Positions 46,001 through 57,930 of a stretch of 64,000 nt of DNA are shown piece after piece; within the stretch, counting starts at the first letter, position 1, and every line of letters starts with the position of its first letter. Origin of the DNA: Laburnicola sp. R22_1 (lineage: Eukaryota > Ascomycota > Dothideomycetes > Pleosporales > Didymosphaeriaceae); NCBI GenBank assembly GCA_014281115.1, contig JACONQ010000002.1, positions 1,736,001 through 1,800,000 of the forward strand, read 5' to 3'. Under the pieces are notes generated by a model, which worked only from the letters and a program-made list of their open reading frames with translations, ran no database searches and was not told where the DNA came from. The position numbers were made by a program, and so were the translations under genes.

Positions 46001-47599
46001 GTAGTACTAGGGCTATTATAGTACTATCTACTTTAGAGCCTACTCTACCCTTATAGTAATTTTCTAGCAGATAGCTAGATCTAACAGAATTTTTATCTTT
46101 TAAGAGTCCTAGTTCTAAACTAGAATATTCTAAAGCCTTATAGCCTTAAGCCTTTTAGTTAGCTTATCTACTTTGTGTTAAGAGATAGTTAAGCCTAAGG
46201 TTACTTGCGCGCCTAGAGCTCCTTATAGTCTTACTTATTAGAAGTTTAGGTTAAGTCTAGTAGATTAGAAAATACTTTATAGTATTAGTAGTACTTGTAG
46301 CTTAATAGTCTAAGATAGTATTAGCGCTTTAATTTAATATATAAGATCTAGTATATATTCTTCTAACTAGATTTAAGCTTTATTTAAAAGCTATCTCTCT
46401 ATTATGTTAAAGTTAAGCTCTATAGATTTCTCTATTAACTAGTTATTCTTTATTAGGATATTGCCTACTAGCTGCTTACTTAGGCCTTAAATAAGGAGTA
46501 TACTCTTCTAGCTTTCTATAACTATGTCTGTCCTTAGGCATTTTCTAAACCTAATTGCGAACTAGTCTAGAAAATTACAAATATTAAGGTTTGTTATTAC
46601 TTAACACTACGCTAGCCACGCCTTTAATACTTTCTCTATCTCCTTAGTTTAGGCCTAATTCTAACTTTACTAACGTCTATGCATAGCTACTTATAGCTTC
46701 TGCTATACCCCTTCTTTTCCTATCTTAGAGTATTTTAGTATTAAGAAGTTAAGTATATTCTAGATCTCTTAGCTATAATATTTCTTAACTCTAATAACCT
46801 TATCTTTCTTAGAGTACTAGTAGTAGTTTGCGCGTTTTTTATAGTCTTAAAGAAACTAGGTTATATTATTTCCTATAAAGTGCAGCTTCTTGCCTAAGAA
46901 TAGGTTAGATTTTATAATAAGACTCTATACTAGGTTCTACTAGATAGCTTTATTAATAAGAGACTATAGGGCTATTACTATTTACGTTATAAGAGTATTA
47001 GTGCTTTCTCTTTAGATCCTTGTAAGAAGCTTTCTATAAGGAGTAGAGACCCTCTAGTAGGTATATAGATACTCTTATTAGTTAAGCTTATTATCTTTAT
47101 AAAACTAATAGCCTAAGGAAATTTTAGGCTTAGGTTCTTACGCTTCCTAAGTGCTAGAATATTAAGAAACTTATGCATCTTACTATAATCTAGGCCCTCT
47201 AACTAGGATTGCTAATAATTATTTAGTCTTCTAGTAGCGAATATTATTATTATTAGTTGTCTAGTTAGTTTCTTAGGTAGTTAGAGTTAGTGTTCTAGTT
47301 TGTTTTTTTTGCTTCTGTTTCTGCTTCTATACATCTATACTTATTATTATCTCTTAGCTTTTTCTAACTCTGCCTTAGTTTTAGGTTCTAAGAGTAATGT
47401 GGTGTCTAGCTTTGATCCTTTCCTTAGTCTAGGTCTTAGTGCCCTAGTCTATTCTTAGTTCTTATCTATTTATAATTACTTAGTTGTCTAGTCCTAGTAG
47501 GATAATTTTAGCTCTAAGCGTCTTTTAGCGCCTAGTTCTAACTACTTCTTAATCTAGGCTTCTATTTTTATTCTATTTTTATACTTCTTATACCTAGGC

Positions 47600-48050
47600 T
47601 TATACTCTACGTATAATATTATATGCATACTAGGGTTATTATTTTTTATTATTTGTTTCTAGAGGCTTAATATTCTAACTCTAAGAGTCGCTTAGTGCCT
47701 AGTTCTAGTTGTTTCCTAGTCTAGGTCTTAGTCTATTCTAGTGCTAGTCTGGTCTAGTGCTAGTCTAGTCTAGTGCTAGCCTAGTCTAGTCTAGTTCTAG
47801 AGCCTATACTCTATGCATAATTTGTGCATATACTAGAGTTATTAGTGTTTGTTATTTATTTCTAGAGGCTTAATATTCTAACTCTAAGAGTTATTTAGTG
47901 CCTAGTTCTAGTTGTTTTCTAGTCTAGGTCTTAGTCTAGTCTAGTGCTAGTCTAGTCTAGTCTAGTCCTAGAGCCTACGCTCTATGCCTAATTTGTGCAT
48001 ATATTAGGGTTATTAGTATTTATTATTTATTATTTATTTCTAGTAGTACA
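47600..48050. repeat. Tandem repeat in the Gypsy 5' region
   Basis: About two and a half imperfect tandem units of 170-200 bp (starting near 47600, 47801 and 47972). Each has a block rich in gtctagtgcta/tctag repeats, then tctatgc(a/c)taatttgtgcata and gcttaatattctaactctaag. It lies just inside the LTR at 48331-48477, in the leader or gag start of the element. Confidence 0.75.
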
Positions 48051-48330
48051 GTTTAATAAGGGCTAGTGTAGCAGCTAATTAAAGCTTAGGTTATATTTCT
48101 ATTTTAAGATTAGCGCTATGCTTAGTTGTGCCTAATTTCGCTCCTAAGTCTCTTTTAAGGTTTCTTTCTATCTCTAGTATACGCTATTCCGCACACTACT
48201 ACGCGCTACTATTATTCTATCTTATCTTTTTTTTAGGCAACACTACTTATCTATATTAGAGTACTAATGCGATAGCCTTTCTAAGGTTAAGGTTTTAGAG
48301 GTTTGAGTTGCGGGTTAGTTGCCAATTTTA

Positions 48331-48477
48331 TAGGAAAACCTAGCCCTAATTAGGACTTAGTAGAAAGATAGATTAAGTTTTTAATACTTAAAGAAAGAAA
48401 CCGCCTATTAAATCCTTAAGAGCCAATTAGGCACTAGCTTACTACGTGACCTATATAGTAGAGTTTATTCCACTATA
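48331..48477 (-). repeat. Gypsy LTR (5' in element polarity)
   Basis: 147 bp, matching 31602-31748 throughout. The outer flank carries the atagta duplicate. Confidence 0.82.
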
Positions 48478-48575
48478 ATAGTATATAATAACCTTCTATC
48501 TTAACCTACTTTAATCTTAAACTAAAAAAAAAAGGTTAAAAAAGGTATTTAGTAAGCTAACTAACAGTTATATAT

Positions 48576-50652
48576 TTATTAGATTATTACTTTAGTATTA
48601 GACAATATTATAGTCTATTTTTATAACTATATAGTAAAGATTCTACTTAAGCTATTTATGTTTTAAATAGATATATCCTATAAACGCATAGAGCAACTAT
48701 AGAAAAAGCTCCTGATTATTATATTCTATCCTTAGAAGAATAAGTGTAAGTAAACCTATTAGGAACGTATTTAAAAGATATTTAACCTTTAATAGTAATA
48801 TGTCTTAAAAGAACCTTCTATAATAAGGAGTTAGAAGCGGTCTATTAGATAGGCTTAATAGTATTCTTTGATAAGTGTTCTAAATACGTTTAAAAACTAG
48901 TTTATTTATTATCTTTATTATATAGAATTTGTTAGAATTACTATTAATATATTTAATATATAGGTAAAAGGTAATTTTTACTAAAATATAATAAGAGTAT
49001 ATTCTAAACGTATTCTAGGTTTCTCTTAATATCTTTAATTAATTAATCCTTAGAAGCGTTACTAGTCCTTTTATATACGCTTAACAGTTTAATTCTATAT
49101 TATATACTTTAAATGCAGAGTAGAATAAGTAGTAGCTAGGAAAGAAAAGGTATAGAAGTCTTTATATAGCTATATAATATAGCTCCTTAATTATAATACT
49201 TAGAATAAATATCTTTAGCTTATAAATCTTCTAGGTATGTGGCGTTAAATTAACTACCTAGGGGTAGCACGATAAAGGCTTTTATCTCAAATAATATAAC
49301 AAAAAAAGTAGAGCCCCCTGCTTAGTAATTAAAAAGAGCGTAAAAAAAGTAATAATAAAAAAAAAGCTTCTAGGTATATTGCAAAATATAATTAGAATAA
49401 CTTTTTAATATAGTTTTTTTTTGCAACTAAGAGGTTTCTAATAAAAATATTATAATAATAGCAAATATTCCACCTACTATTATATACACAGAAAAGCGTT
49501 TTAAGATATTAACAAAAAGGGTTAGCGCGTTACAAGCGGGCTTGGCGGGCTTGGCGAGCCTACTCTAACTAAAAAAAATCCACATACAAAACTATACGTA
49601 AGGCCATATTACTATACTACAGTTTAGAGTAGAGAAGGTATAAGACGGCGCTAGCGCCGCAACTAGTATAACGCTGCAACTATCTCCCTCTAAACTTTTT
49701 AATATATTCTAGTAAGCTTAGAGAAGAGGAAAAGCGTTTAAGACTAGGCAAAAGATAAGAAAAGTGCTATTACTACTTTAGGCCTTATTTAGGCTTTTAG
49801 CTATATTAAGAAAAAGTATTAGAATATATTAGAATTATATTCTAATACTACTAAGTAGGCTAGAAATAAATCTTATAGAACTAGATAATTTTTTTTATAG
49901 TAATTACTGCGTTAGTGTTCCTAGAACACGTTTAGAATATTATACTAATATATTCTAGTTTAAGAAAAATAAACCTTTAGAATCTAAAGGAGTTTAATAC
50001 CTATAATAGGTTTAGAATTAGACCTAATTATTATACACTATTTATAATTAGTAAGAGATTCTTTAGAAACTAAGAAAGAAAAATAAGTAAGTATATCTAC
50101 ATTAATTTAGGTGTAGGCTAAAACATATTTAGAATATAAATAGAAACTATTTAAGGTAGCTAAGGCAGCTAAAAGTCTAATTATAATTTTAGATAATAAT
50201 AATAAGGACCTAAGACTACCTTTAAGCTCCTTAGGATATATAAAAAGTTAAAGAACAAGCTTAAAATCTAGAGGAGGCTTTTAGTTATAATTAAGATTAA
50301 TAGTACAATTATCTCTATTAGTGCGGTTATTTCTAATTAGATTCTTACTAGCACTAACACTAGGGCTAAGGTATATTTTACTAAAACTTATTTATATTAT
50401 ATTCTAAATATATTTTAGTAGTATACGCTTAATTTAAGAATAGATGCTCTTATTAAATTAGTAACTATAGATTAAAAGAAGTTTAATTAAAATTAAAAAG
50501 AGCAAACTAGTATTAGACAAAGAGAGGCTTTAGTTTAAAAAAGAGAAAATCAAGTTTAAAAGAATATAGGGTAGGTAGTAGTATTAGTAAAAATCTATTT
50601 TTAATATATTCTAAACTTATTTTAGTTAGTCTTAAAAAGTCTAATATTTAAC
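48576..50652. other. AT-rich filler between element ends
   Basis: Apart from the short repeat at 49239-49366 I see no gene or element boundary. A small GC pocket at about 49520-49570 contains gggcttggcgggcttggcg. Confidence 0.5.
49239..49366 (-). repeat. Short retroposon-like repeat with 11-bp TSD
   Basis: 128 bp, flanked by cttctaggtat on both sides (49228-49238 and 49367-49377). It is closely similar to 14960-15066 and to the terminus of the 1.1-kb elements. Read on minus it starts in a T/A-rich stretch and ends CTACCCCTAGGTAGTTAA...CGCCAC. CA dinucleotides are partly preserved. Confidence 0.78.
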
Positions 50653-50654
50653 TA

Positions 50655-52525
50655 ACGTACTTTGCACTCGAGTTGATTATTCTATCGAGTTAATGACTTT
50701 GCCAAGACCCTACTAAAACGTACTATTAGCAATAGTACAACGCGATGCCTTAACCACACAACAAACTACTAGCGTTAAAAGAAGCGCGTATATAGCTTGC
50801 GATCTAGGCTATTAAACAAGACGCGACACTCTCTTAGCGACGCGCTGCAGCCCTCTATAATGTCTCTTTAAGTACACTTAGCAACCAACGCGCTAGAAAG
50901 ACGTTTAGACGCGACTGCGCACCTAACAAAATAAGACTTACTATAAGAGAGGAGTAGATGATTGTGCAGCATATACTCGACCTAGACGCGCGAGGATTTT
51001 CGCCCCAGCTTAATGCCATAAAAGATATGGCCGATTCTTTACTGGCTGCACGCTACTATAAGCTAATTGGCCAGAGGTGGCCTTATAACTTTGTTAAGCG
51101 CCAGCCAAAGCTTTAAGTCAAGTTTAATTGAAAGTACAACTACAAGAGAGCTCTCTAGGAGAATCCTAAGGTAATACAAGGCTGGTTTTAGCTTATAGAG
51201 AACATAAAGGCTAAGTATAGTATCCTAGATAAGGACATCTACAATTTTGACAAGTCTGGCTTTATAATAGACATAATATTAACTAGAGTGGTAGTTATAG
51301 GCTCTAAGCGTTAAGGACGGCCAAAGCAGGTGCAGTAGGGCAATAGGGAGTAGATAATAGTTATCTAAGGCATTAACGCAATGGGGTGGTAAATCCCACC
51401 CTTTATTATCTTTAAGGGCAAGCACCACCTCTCTGCCTAGTATAAGGAGAAGGATCTACCTTATAATTGGGTTATTGCAGTCTCTAAGAACAGCTAGATA
51501 ACAAATAAGCTTGGTCTGTAATAGCTAAAGTACTTTAATAAGCATATAAAGAGGCGTACTACTAGTAAAGTACGTTTGCTTATTATTAATGACCACAAAA
51601 GTCACAACTCGCTCGAATTTCAGGATTACTGCAAAAAGAGTAATATTATTACTCTCTATATGCCTCCACATTCGTCGCACCTCTTACAGCCACTTAACGT
51701 GGATTGTTTTGCGCCATTAAAGAAGGCGTATAGGCGCTAAGCCAAGAATCTAATGCGCAACCACATTACGCATATTACTAAAATCAAGTTCCTATCTTGC
51801 TTTATTGCTGCTTTTAAGGCTTTAATTACTAAAAGTAATATTAAAGGAGGCTTTTAAGATGCTGGCCTAGTGCCCCACAACCCAGAAGTTGTAATATCGC
51901 AGCTTAACGTCCGCCTGCATACGCCTCCACTTTGTACTATTCGCGATAGTACATAGGAGTCGCAAACTCCGCGAAATAGTATAGAACTTAGGTCGCAATT
52001 AACGCTGATTAAGCAGAGGATTTAAAGGCATGTAGATAGTTTCCTAACTTATATAGTTAAGGCGGTGGAAAAGCTTGTTAAAGGCGCCAAGCTAATAGAG
52101 CATTCTTTGGTGTTAATAACTAAACGCAACGCCAAACTTCAAGCTACTAATAAGGCCGCCACGCGACGTAAATCGCATAAAATAAAGCGAGTACAGCGTG
52201 AAGGAGTCCTTATAGCTAAAGAGGGCCAGCAGCTAGCCACTCTAAAGGAGTTTGGGGCGCGTAGTGATGGGTAAAAGGCGAAGAAGAAGGTGCGCGCTAA
52301 TAGAGGCGAATCTGCTCAACGGCGCTGTAGACGCTGCGGCAAGCCTAGGCATAATAAAACAACCTTTAGGCAGCCTGTAGAAGTAGATTCTAAATAGATT
52401 GGCCTATTTAGACTATTAAAAATAGTTCGTGTTGACTGTGTACTATTGTGAATAGTACAGAACTTGGTGGGGTCTTGGCAAAGTGATCGACTCGATGGAA
52501 TAATCGACTCGAGTGCAAAGTACGT
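50655..52525 (+). mobile_element. pogo-like DNA transposon C, copy 2 (1,871 bp)
   Basis: Same family and length as 41216-43086 but in the opposite orientation. TA duplicates lie at 50653-50654 and 52526-52527. TIRs start ACGTACTTTGCACTCGAG. It is the better preserved of the plus-strand copies. Confidence 0.93.
50741..52420 (+). pseudogene. Degenerate pogo-like transposase (element C, copy 2)
   Basis: Stops interrupt a plus-strand reading with MIVQHILDLDARGFSP (CENP-B-like DNA binding), AIKDMADSLLAARYY, NFDKSGFI (first catalytic Asp), RLLIINDHKSHNSLEFQDYCKK (second region) and PPHSSHLLQPLNVDCFAPL (Asn near the third site). It ends with a basic segment and RRCGKPRHN, a zinc-knuckle-like tail. 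The longest clean stretch is 52065-52274. Inactive. Confidence 0.88.
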
Positions 52526-52527
52526 TA

Positions 52528-54228
52528 TGTAATCTTCCTCTAATTCTTCTTCTTTCTCTTTTCTTAAACTATCCTTACGCAACTATAAACCTACGTCTTA
52601 AAGAGTTTATATATATAAAAATATATTTATATTATAATACTAATATATTTAGACACTATATTAATAGTATAAAGGCTAGAAAACGCTCTTAAGAAGTATA
52701 CCTAAGTTTGCCACTAATAATAAGGGCAAATATAATATTCTAATAAGGGAAGTCTTTTATAGAGCCCCTTTTAGAAGAAGATCTACCTAGCTATGTACTA
52801 TAAGACTTTTTAAATTTATTTTAAATATATTTTAACTTTAATAGAGAAAATTTAAAACCTAGGGCGCTCTTATAACCTATCTTAAACGCTATTATACCTA
52901 TATACTAATTTTAAAGATTGCTATTAGGTAAAGCAGCACATTTAAGCTTTTTAAAGCTTAGAAGCTATACTAAGCTCTTTAGGATCTTAAATATATTCTA
53001 AATATAATTAGAATATATATAATTAATACCTAGTCTCCTCTCTAGAAGCAGCCTAAGGAGCAGCCTAAGGAGCAGCTTAAGGAGTAGCCTAAGAAGTAGC
53101 CTAAGGAGCAAATTAAAGCTCTATAATATAAGGTAAGCAATCTAAAGTATTAGTAAAAAAGGTAAGATAAGGCAATTAAATGTATTCTAAATATATTTTA
53201 ATATATTTTAGGTTAACTTTAATAAATGTTGTTAAATTCTTTACTAAAAGGGATACCTAATACCCTATTTAACCTATACTAAGGAGGGTAAGCGAGTTTG
53301 CTCTATAAAGAAAAACTATAGAAATAAAATAGGATTTTAAGTTTAAAAAAATTTTTACTTTTTTATTTAATTACTTTATATAAAAACTTTACCTAAAGAA
53401 ACTTTATAGTAGTATTAAGAAAATAGATTTATAAACACACACTAAAATATATTTATACTATATTTAGAATATATTTTACTACTTATAACCTAAAGTGCCT
53501 AGTGTTCTTATAATAGTTGCTACTAGAAATATAGTTGCCTATTATATTAATCTTAAAATTAAACTAGTATTCTTAGAATATATTTAGAACAGCTTTTAAA
53601 TAAGTTTTAACTTACTTACCTTAGATATTATTGCTATACTAAGTTTAATAGATATTATATAGAGCAGCCTTACCTAAAATATAGGAAATCTTAGTTATCT
53701 TAGCTAGATTATAGTATATAATATTAGTAAAACATATTTAAAATAAAATTAGAATATATTTTTACCATATTAGTATTAAGATTCTAGAAGATAATTATAG
53801 GTAGTATATAGGCTAGTATACCTAAGTCTATTATAATGCGCTAGTAGCGCGCTGCCTGCGTAGCATTCTCTAGCTCTACGCGCCTATTATACTTATTTAT
53901 TAAGGTCTAGTACTATTCTAGAATATATTTAGAATAAGATTAAATTATATTTTACTAATACTTACTCTTCTAGATCTAGATAAAGATAGTGCTAGGCTAA
54001 TTAATAGAATTATTAGCCTTAGCTACCTCTAATAAGTGCTACTTAATAATATAGGTAACTAGTACACTTTAAAAAGTAAAATAACACTTATAAAATTATT
54101 AGTACTCTTAAAATATATTCTAAATAAGGTTATAATATATTTTAACTTGCCTAGTAGAGATTATTACTATTACGCATATAACACTTTATTTCTATATACC
54201 TAATAATTTTCTTACTATTAAAGTACTT
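52528..54228. other. AT-rich filler with a minisatellite
   Basis: No gene is recognisable. The only structured piece is the 12-bp repeat array at 53045-53110, annotated separately. Confidence 0.5.
53045..53110. repeat. 12-bp minisatellite, unit gcagcctaagga
   Basis: About five units with C-to-T variants (gcagcttaagga, gtagcctaagaa). In one frame it would encode repeats of Gln-Pro-Lys-Glu, so it may be the relic of a low-complexity protein segment. Confidence 0.8.
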
Positions 54229-54230
54229 TG

Positions 54231-56091
54231 CACTCGAGTTAATTATTCTATTAAGTTAATTACTTTGCCAAGACTCTACTAAAACGTACTATTAGCAATA
54301 GTACAACGTAATGTCTTAACTACACAACAAACTACTAGCGTTAAAAGAAGCGCGTATATAGCTTGCAATCTAGGCTATTAAATAAGACGCAACACTCTCT
54401 TAGCAATGCGCTACAGCCCTCTATAACGTCTCTTAAAGTATACTTAGCAACTAACGCGCTAGAAAGACGTTTAGACGCGACTGCGCACCCAACAAAATAA
54501 GACTTACTATAAGAGAGGAGTAGGTAATTGTGCAGCATATACTTAACCTAGACGCGCGAGGATTTTCGTCCCAGCTTAATACCATAAAAGATATGGCCGA
54601 TTCTTTACTGGCTGCACGCCACTACAAGCCAGTTGGCTAGAGGTGGCCTTATGACTTTATTAAGCGCCAGCCAAAGCTTTAAGTTAAGTTTAATCGAAAG
54701 TACGACTATAAGAGAGCCCTCTAGGAGGATCCTAAGATAATATAAGGCTAGTTCTAGCTTGTAGAGAACATAAAGGCTAAGTATAGTATCCTAGATAAGG
54801 ACACCTATAATTTTAATAAGTCTAGCTTTATAATAGGCATAATATTAACTAGAGTGGTAGTTATAGGCTCTAAGCGTCAAGGACGGCTAAAGCAGGTGCA
54901 GCAGGGCAATAGGGAGTAGACAATAGTCATCTAAGGCATTAACGCAATGGGGTGGTAAATCCCACCCTTTATTATCTTTAGGGGCAAGCACCACCTCTCC
55001 GCCTAGTATAAGAAGAAGGATCTACCTTATAATTAGGTTATTGTAGTCTCTAAGAACGGCTAGATAATAAATAAGCTTAGTCTATAATGGCTAAAGCACT
55101 TTAATAAGTATATAAAGAGGCGTACTACTAGTAAAGCACGTTTACTTATTATTAATAGCCACGAAAGTTATAACTTGCTTAAATTCCAGAATTACTATAA
55201 AAAGAATAATATTATTACTCTCTATATATCTCTACATTTGTCACACCTCTTGCAGCCACTTAATATGGGTTGTTTTGCACCGTTAAAGAAGGCGAATAGG
55301 CGCTAAGCTAAGAATCTAATAGGCAATCATATTACGTACATTACTAAAATTAAGTTTCTACCTTGCTTTATTACTACTTTTAAGGCTTTAACTACTAAAA
55401 GTAATATTAAAGGAGGCTTTTAAGATGCTGGCCTAGTGCCCCACAACCTAGAAGTTGTAATATCGCAGCTTAACGTCCGCCTGTGTACGCCTCCACTTTG
55501 TACTATTCGCAATAGTATATAGGAGTTGCAAACTCCGCGAAATAGTATAGAACTTAGGTCGTAATTAATACTAGTTAAGTAAAAGATTTAAAGGCATGTA
55601 AATAGTTCCCTAACTTATATAGTTAAGGCGGTGAAAAAGCTTATTAAAGGCGCTGAGCTAATAGGGCATTCTTTAGTGTTAATAACTAAACGCAACGCCA
55701 AATTTTAAGCTACTAATAAGGCCGCCACGCGATATAAATTGCATAAAAGAAAGCGAGTACAGCGTAAAGAAGTTCTTACAGCTAAAGAGGGCCAGCGGCT
55801 AGCCACTCTAAAGGAGTTTAGGGCGCGTAGTGATGGGCAAAAGGTAAAGAAGAGGGTGCGCGCTAATAGAGGCGAATCTACTTAATGGCGCTATAGATGC
55901 TACGGCAAGCCTAGGCATAATAAAACAATCTGTAGGCAGCCTGTAGAAGTAGATTCTAAATAGATTGGCCTATTTAGACTATCGAAAATAGTTTATATTA
56001 ACTCTATACTATTGTAAATAGTATAGAACTTAGTGGGATCTTAGCAAAGTAATTAACTTAATAGAATAATTAACTTGAGTGCAAAGTACAT
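54231..56091 (+). mobile_element. pogo-like DNA transposon C, copy 3 (1,861 bp)
   Basis: Same family as 50655-52525. TA duplicates lie at 54229-54230 and 56092-56093. TIRs and transposase are more RIP-mutated than copy 2 (for example ctcgag to cttgag, and additional TAG stops). Transposase remnants on plus include KDMADSLLAARHY and the C-terminal basic region. Confidence 0.92.
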
Positions 56092-56093
56092 TA

Positions 56094-56641
56094 GTGTTTT
56101 TCTTAAACTCTAGATAGTCCTTAGGGAGGCCTATTATAGCTAGGTATTTCTAGTAGGCTTACTAAAATGTATTTAGAATATAATATAAATATATTTTAAA
56201 ATTTATACTTATAAAATTACTAAGGGTAGCTATAGTAGTAGTAGTAGTAGAGGTAGTAAAGGTAGAGAATTATAGAAATAGGAAAGAAAGAGCGAATATA
56301 TTTAGATCTTAATTTTAACTTGTTTGTAGGCGCTATTCTACTTTAGTAGGTAGGGTACGCTAGCCACATTTCAGGTCACCTAACCCTAATTTCAAGTCAG
56401 GTTGACGTGTACGTACGACATCCATCACATATTCTCTTGAGCAGACATTCAATAACTAGAAATACATGAGTACGACCGCTCAATGCCACTATTGTAGCAT
56501 TGTGCTGTTATTCGCGCGCTTACGTTCTCTAAGATCACGCACGCCTCCCATAACTGCTGGACGGAAGTTTGAGTGCAGTTTCGGCCTTCGTATCGCCTAT
56601 TCTGGGGTAACGTACAGTACTCACACTTTTGTCCTAGTATT
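56094..56641. other. Boundary from AT-rich DNA back to GC-balanced DNA
   Basis: A short gta trinucleotide run lies at about 56230-56255. From about 56,350 composition becomes balanced. CAAGTCAGGTTGAC (about 56389-56402) mirrors the motif at the left boundary. No gene until the AMP-binding remnant. Confidence 0.5.
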
Positions 56642-57410
56642 CTATGCTTTCGCCTTCGCCAGCTGTGAATATGCCTCCTCGATCTCAGCATTATAGTCCT
56701 TCTCGATCTCCGTGCGCATGAGCGTCTGCTTGAAACTCCTCTTCAACGGTTTCGCCGGCTTGGTTAGAAACATTGTCTCCTTCGGTATGCGAATCTCAAC
56801 ATGCGAACCGCTACTCTTCGATAGTGATTCGTAGAGCTCACTCAGAAGCGCACTTCCTGTTTTGTTCTCTAAGACACCGCTCTGGGGCTCAACAATCACG
56901 TATGGCGTAGGTCGTCCTTCTCCGCCGACAAAAACACCCGACACATCCGGATGCTGTTGAATCGTTTTTTCGATATCCTGTGCATGGAACTTGGCCAACC
57001 ATTCCAGCTTCGTCAGATCGTCTTTCCGCGCGCTGAAGACCCATCTCGTGCTACCATCTGTATCCTTGATGGGTGCATACAGCTCCTTCGTCTCGACTTT
57101 CTCTTGTTTTTGAATTGAGGATTCCAGAAGGCTGATTGGTACAGGTTCGGCTCGCCGTCCGTAGGCCGCTCGAAAACTAGTTCATACAGATCTTCCGAGC
57201 CATCTACTGCAGCGCCTGAGCCTTCGATGCGAACCATTCTGTTTCCGTTGTCGGGTACATAACCGTGCGTGTACCAGAGCTTCTTGTTTATTGGTAAGAG
57301 TTCGACCTGCTTCCCGGCCTCGGTGGATCCAATGATGCATACCAATTTGGTGTGCTTTACCAACTCATTCCCAATCTTATGATCTACTCACAGGCAATTC
57401 AAGATCTGCG
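56642..57410 (-). pseudogene. C-terminal remnant of an AMP-binding (NRPS-like) enzyme
   Basis: Minus strand. From about 57390 the frame reads IGSTEAGKQVELLP, the adenylation-domain GSTEAG motif, then DLYELVFERPTDGEPNLYQSAFW. A shift of frame near 57110-57130 is needed to continue into RWVFSARKDDLTKLEWLAKFHAQDIEKTI (the ARKDD hinge), GVFVGGEGRPTPYVIVEP, KPLKRSFKQTLMR and the stop at 56642-56644. These are the end blocks of fungal adenylate-forming, acetyl-CoA-synthetase-like or NRPS-like proteins. The core upstream of GSTEAG is missing and gives way to AT-rich DNA at about 57430. Substrate unknown. Confidence 0.82.
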
Positions 57411-57426
57411 TAAGTTCTCAGTACAT

Positions 57427-57726
57427 ACTTCAGACATGCTTGTTTTTATACATTTATTCATATCCGTTTATAGTTAACCTAACCTTTTATAAATAATAAG
57501 ACTTAATAGCAAGCACAACTAAGGTTTAACAGCTAAAGTATATAAAAAAAAGGGCATAATTAGGATTAACTATAGTAGGGAGCTAAAGCATAACACATAT
57601 AATTAGTAAAGGGCTAATTATATAATAGCGAACTATAAAATAGTAACTTTAGAGTTACTATTTAACTATAGGGCTCTAAAAGGCGGTAAAAATAGCAGAA
57701 TTGCTATAGGTAATAAATAGCCCTTT
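57427..57726. other. AT-rich flank of Copia family 2b
   Basis: No gene or repeat boundary other than the ccttt target site (57722-57726) next to the LTR. Confidence 0.5.
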
Positions 57727-57889
57727 TGTCAGATTAGAGCCGTGTTGCCGAACAAGGGCACGTGGTCGGCTCCACCCTCTAAATTAGACCTCGAGCCAAC
57801 AAGTCACAGAACACACAATACAACTGTTCATCCATCTCATCTATCAGACCCCCCATCTCAATGAGCTCAAATAGTGCTCAAATCTGACA
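57727..57889 (+). repeat. 5' LTR of Copia family 2b (163 bp)
   Basis: Unmutated-looking, with intact CA dinucleotides near its end. It differs from the 3' LTR by six transitions in the last 60 bases. Confidence 0.94.
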
Positions 57890-57930
57890 ATTAAGAGTCT
57901 CACTGCCTTAATCGACCCTAAGAAAAGACA

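Larger units (their letters stand above)
31602..48477 (-). mobile_element. RIP-degraded Gypsy LTR retrotransposon with four nested insertions
   Basis: LTRs of 147 bp lie at 31602-31748 and 48331-48477. The target-site duplicate is atagta (31596-31601 and 48478-48483). The pol remnants read on the minus strand, so in element polarity 48477 is the 5' end and 31602 the 3' end. The 16.9-kb span contains a pogo-like element at 33220-35009, a foldback element at 35461-36154, a GC-rich LTR-like island at about 40225-40366 and a pogo-like element at 41216-43086. Without these the element is about 12.4 kb, long for Gypsy, so further unrecognised insertions are likely. Confidence 0.82.
30561..48565 (-). 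mobile_element. RIP-degraded inverted copy of the 1.1-kb element, split by a Gypsy insertion
   Basis: The copy begins at 30561 (gtgtggcgtt), runs to 31601, and resumes at 48478-48565 after the Gypsy element. The flanking duplicate agttatatat is present at 30551-30560 and 48566-48575. Alignment by eye with the reverse complement of 29064-30154 is continuous. Most differences are C-to-T or G-to-A, giving TA, so this copy was hit by RIP while its partner was not, or was hit much less. Confidence 0.8.
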
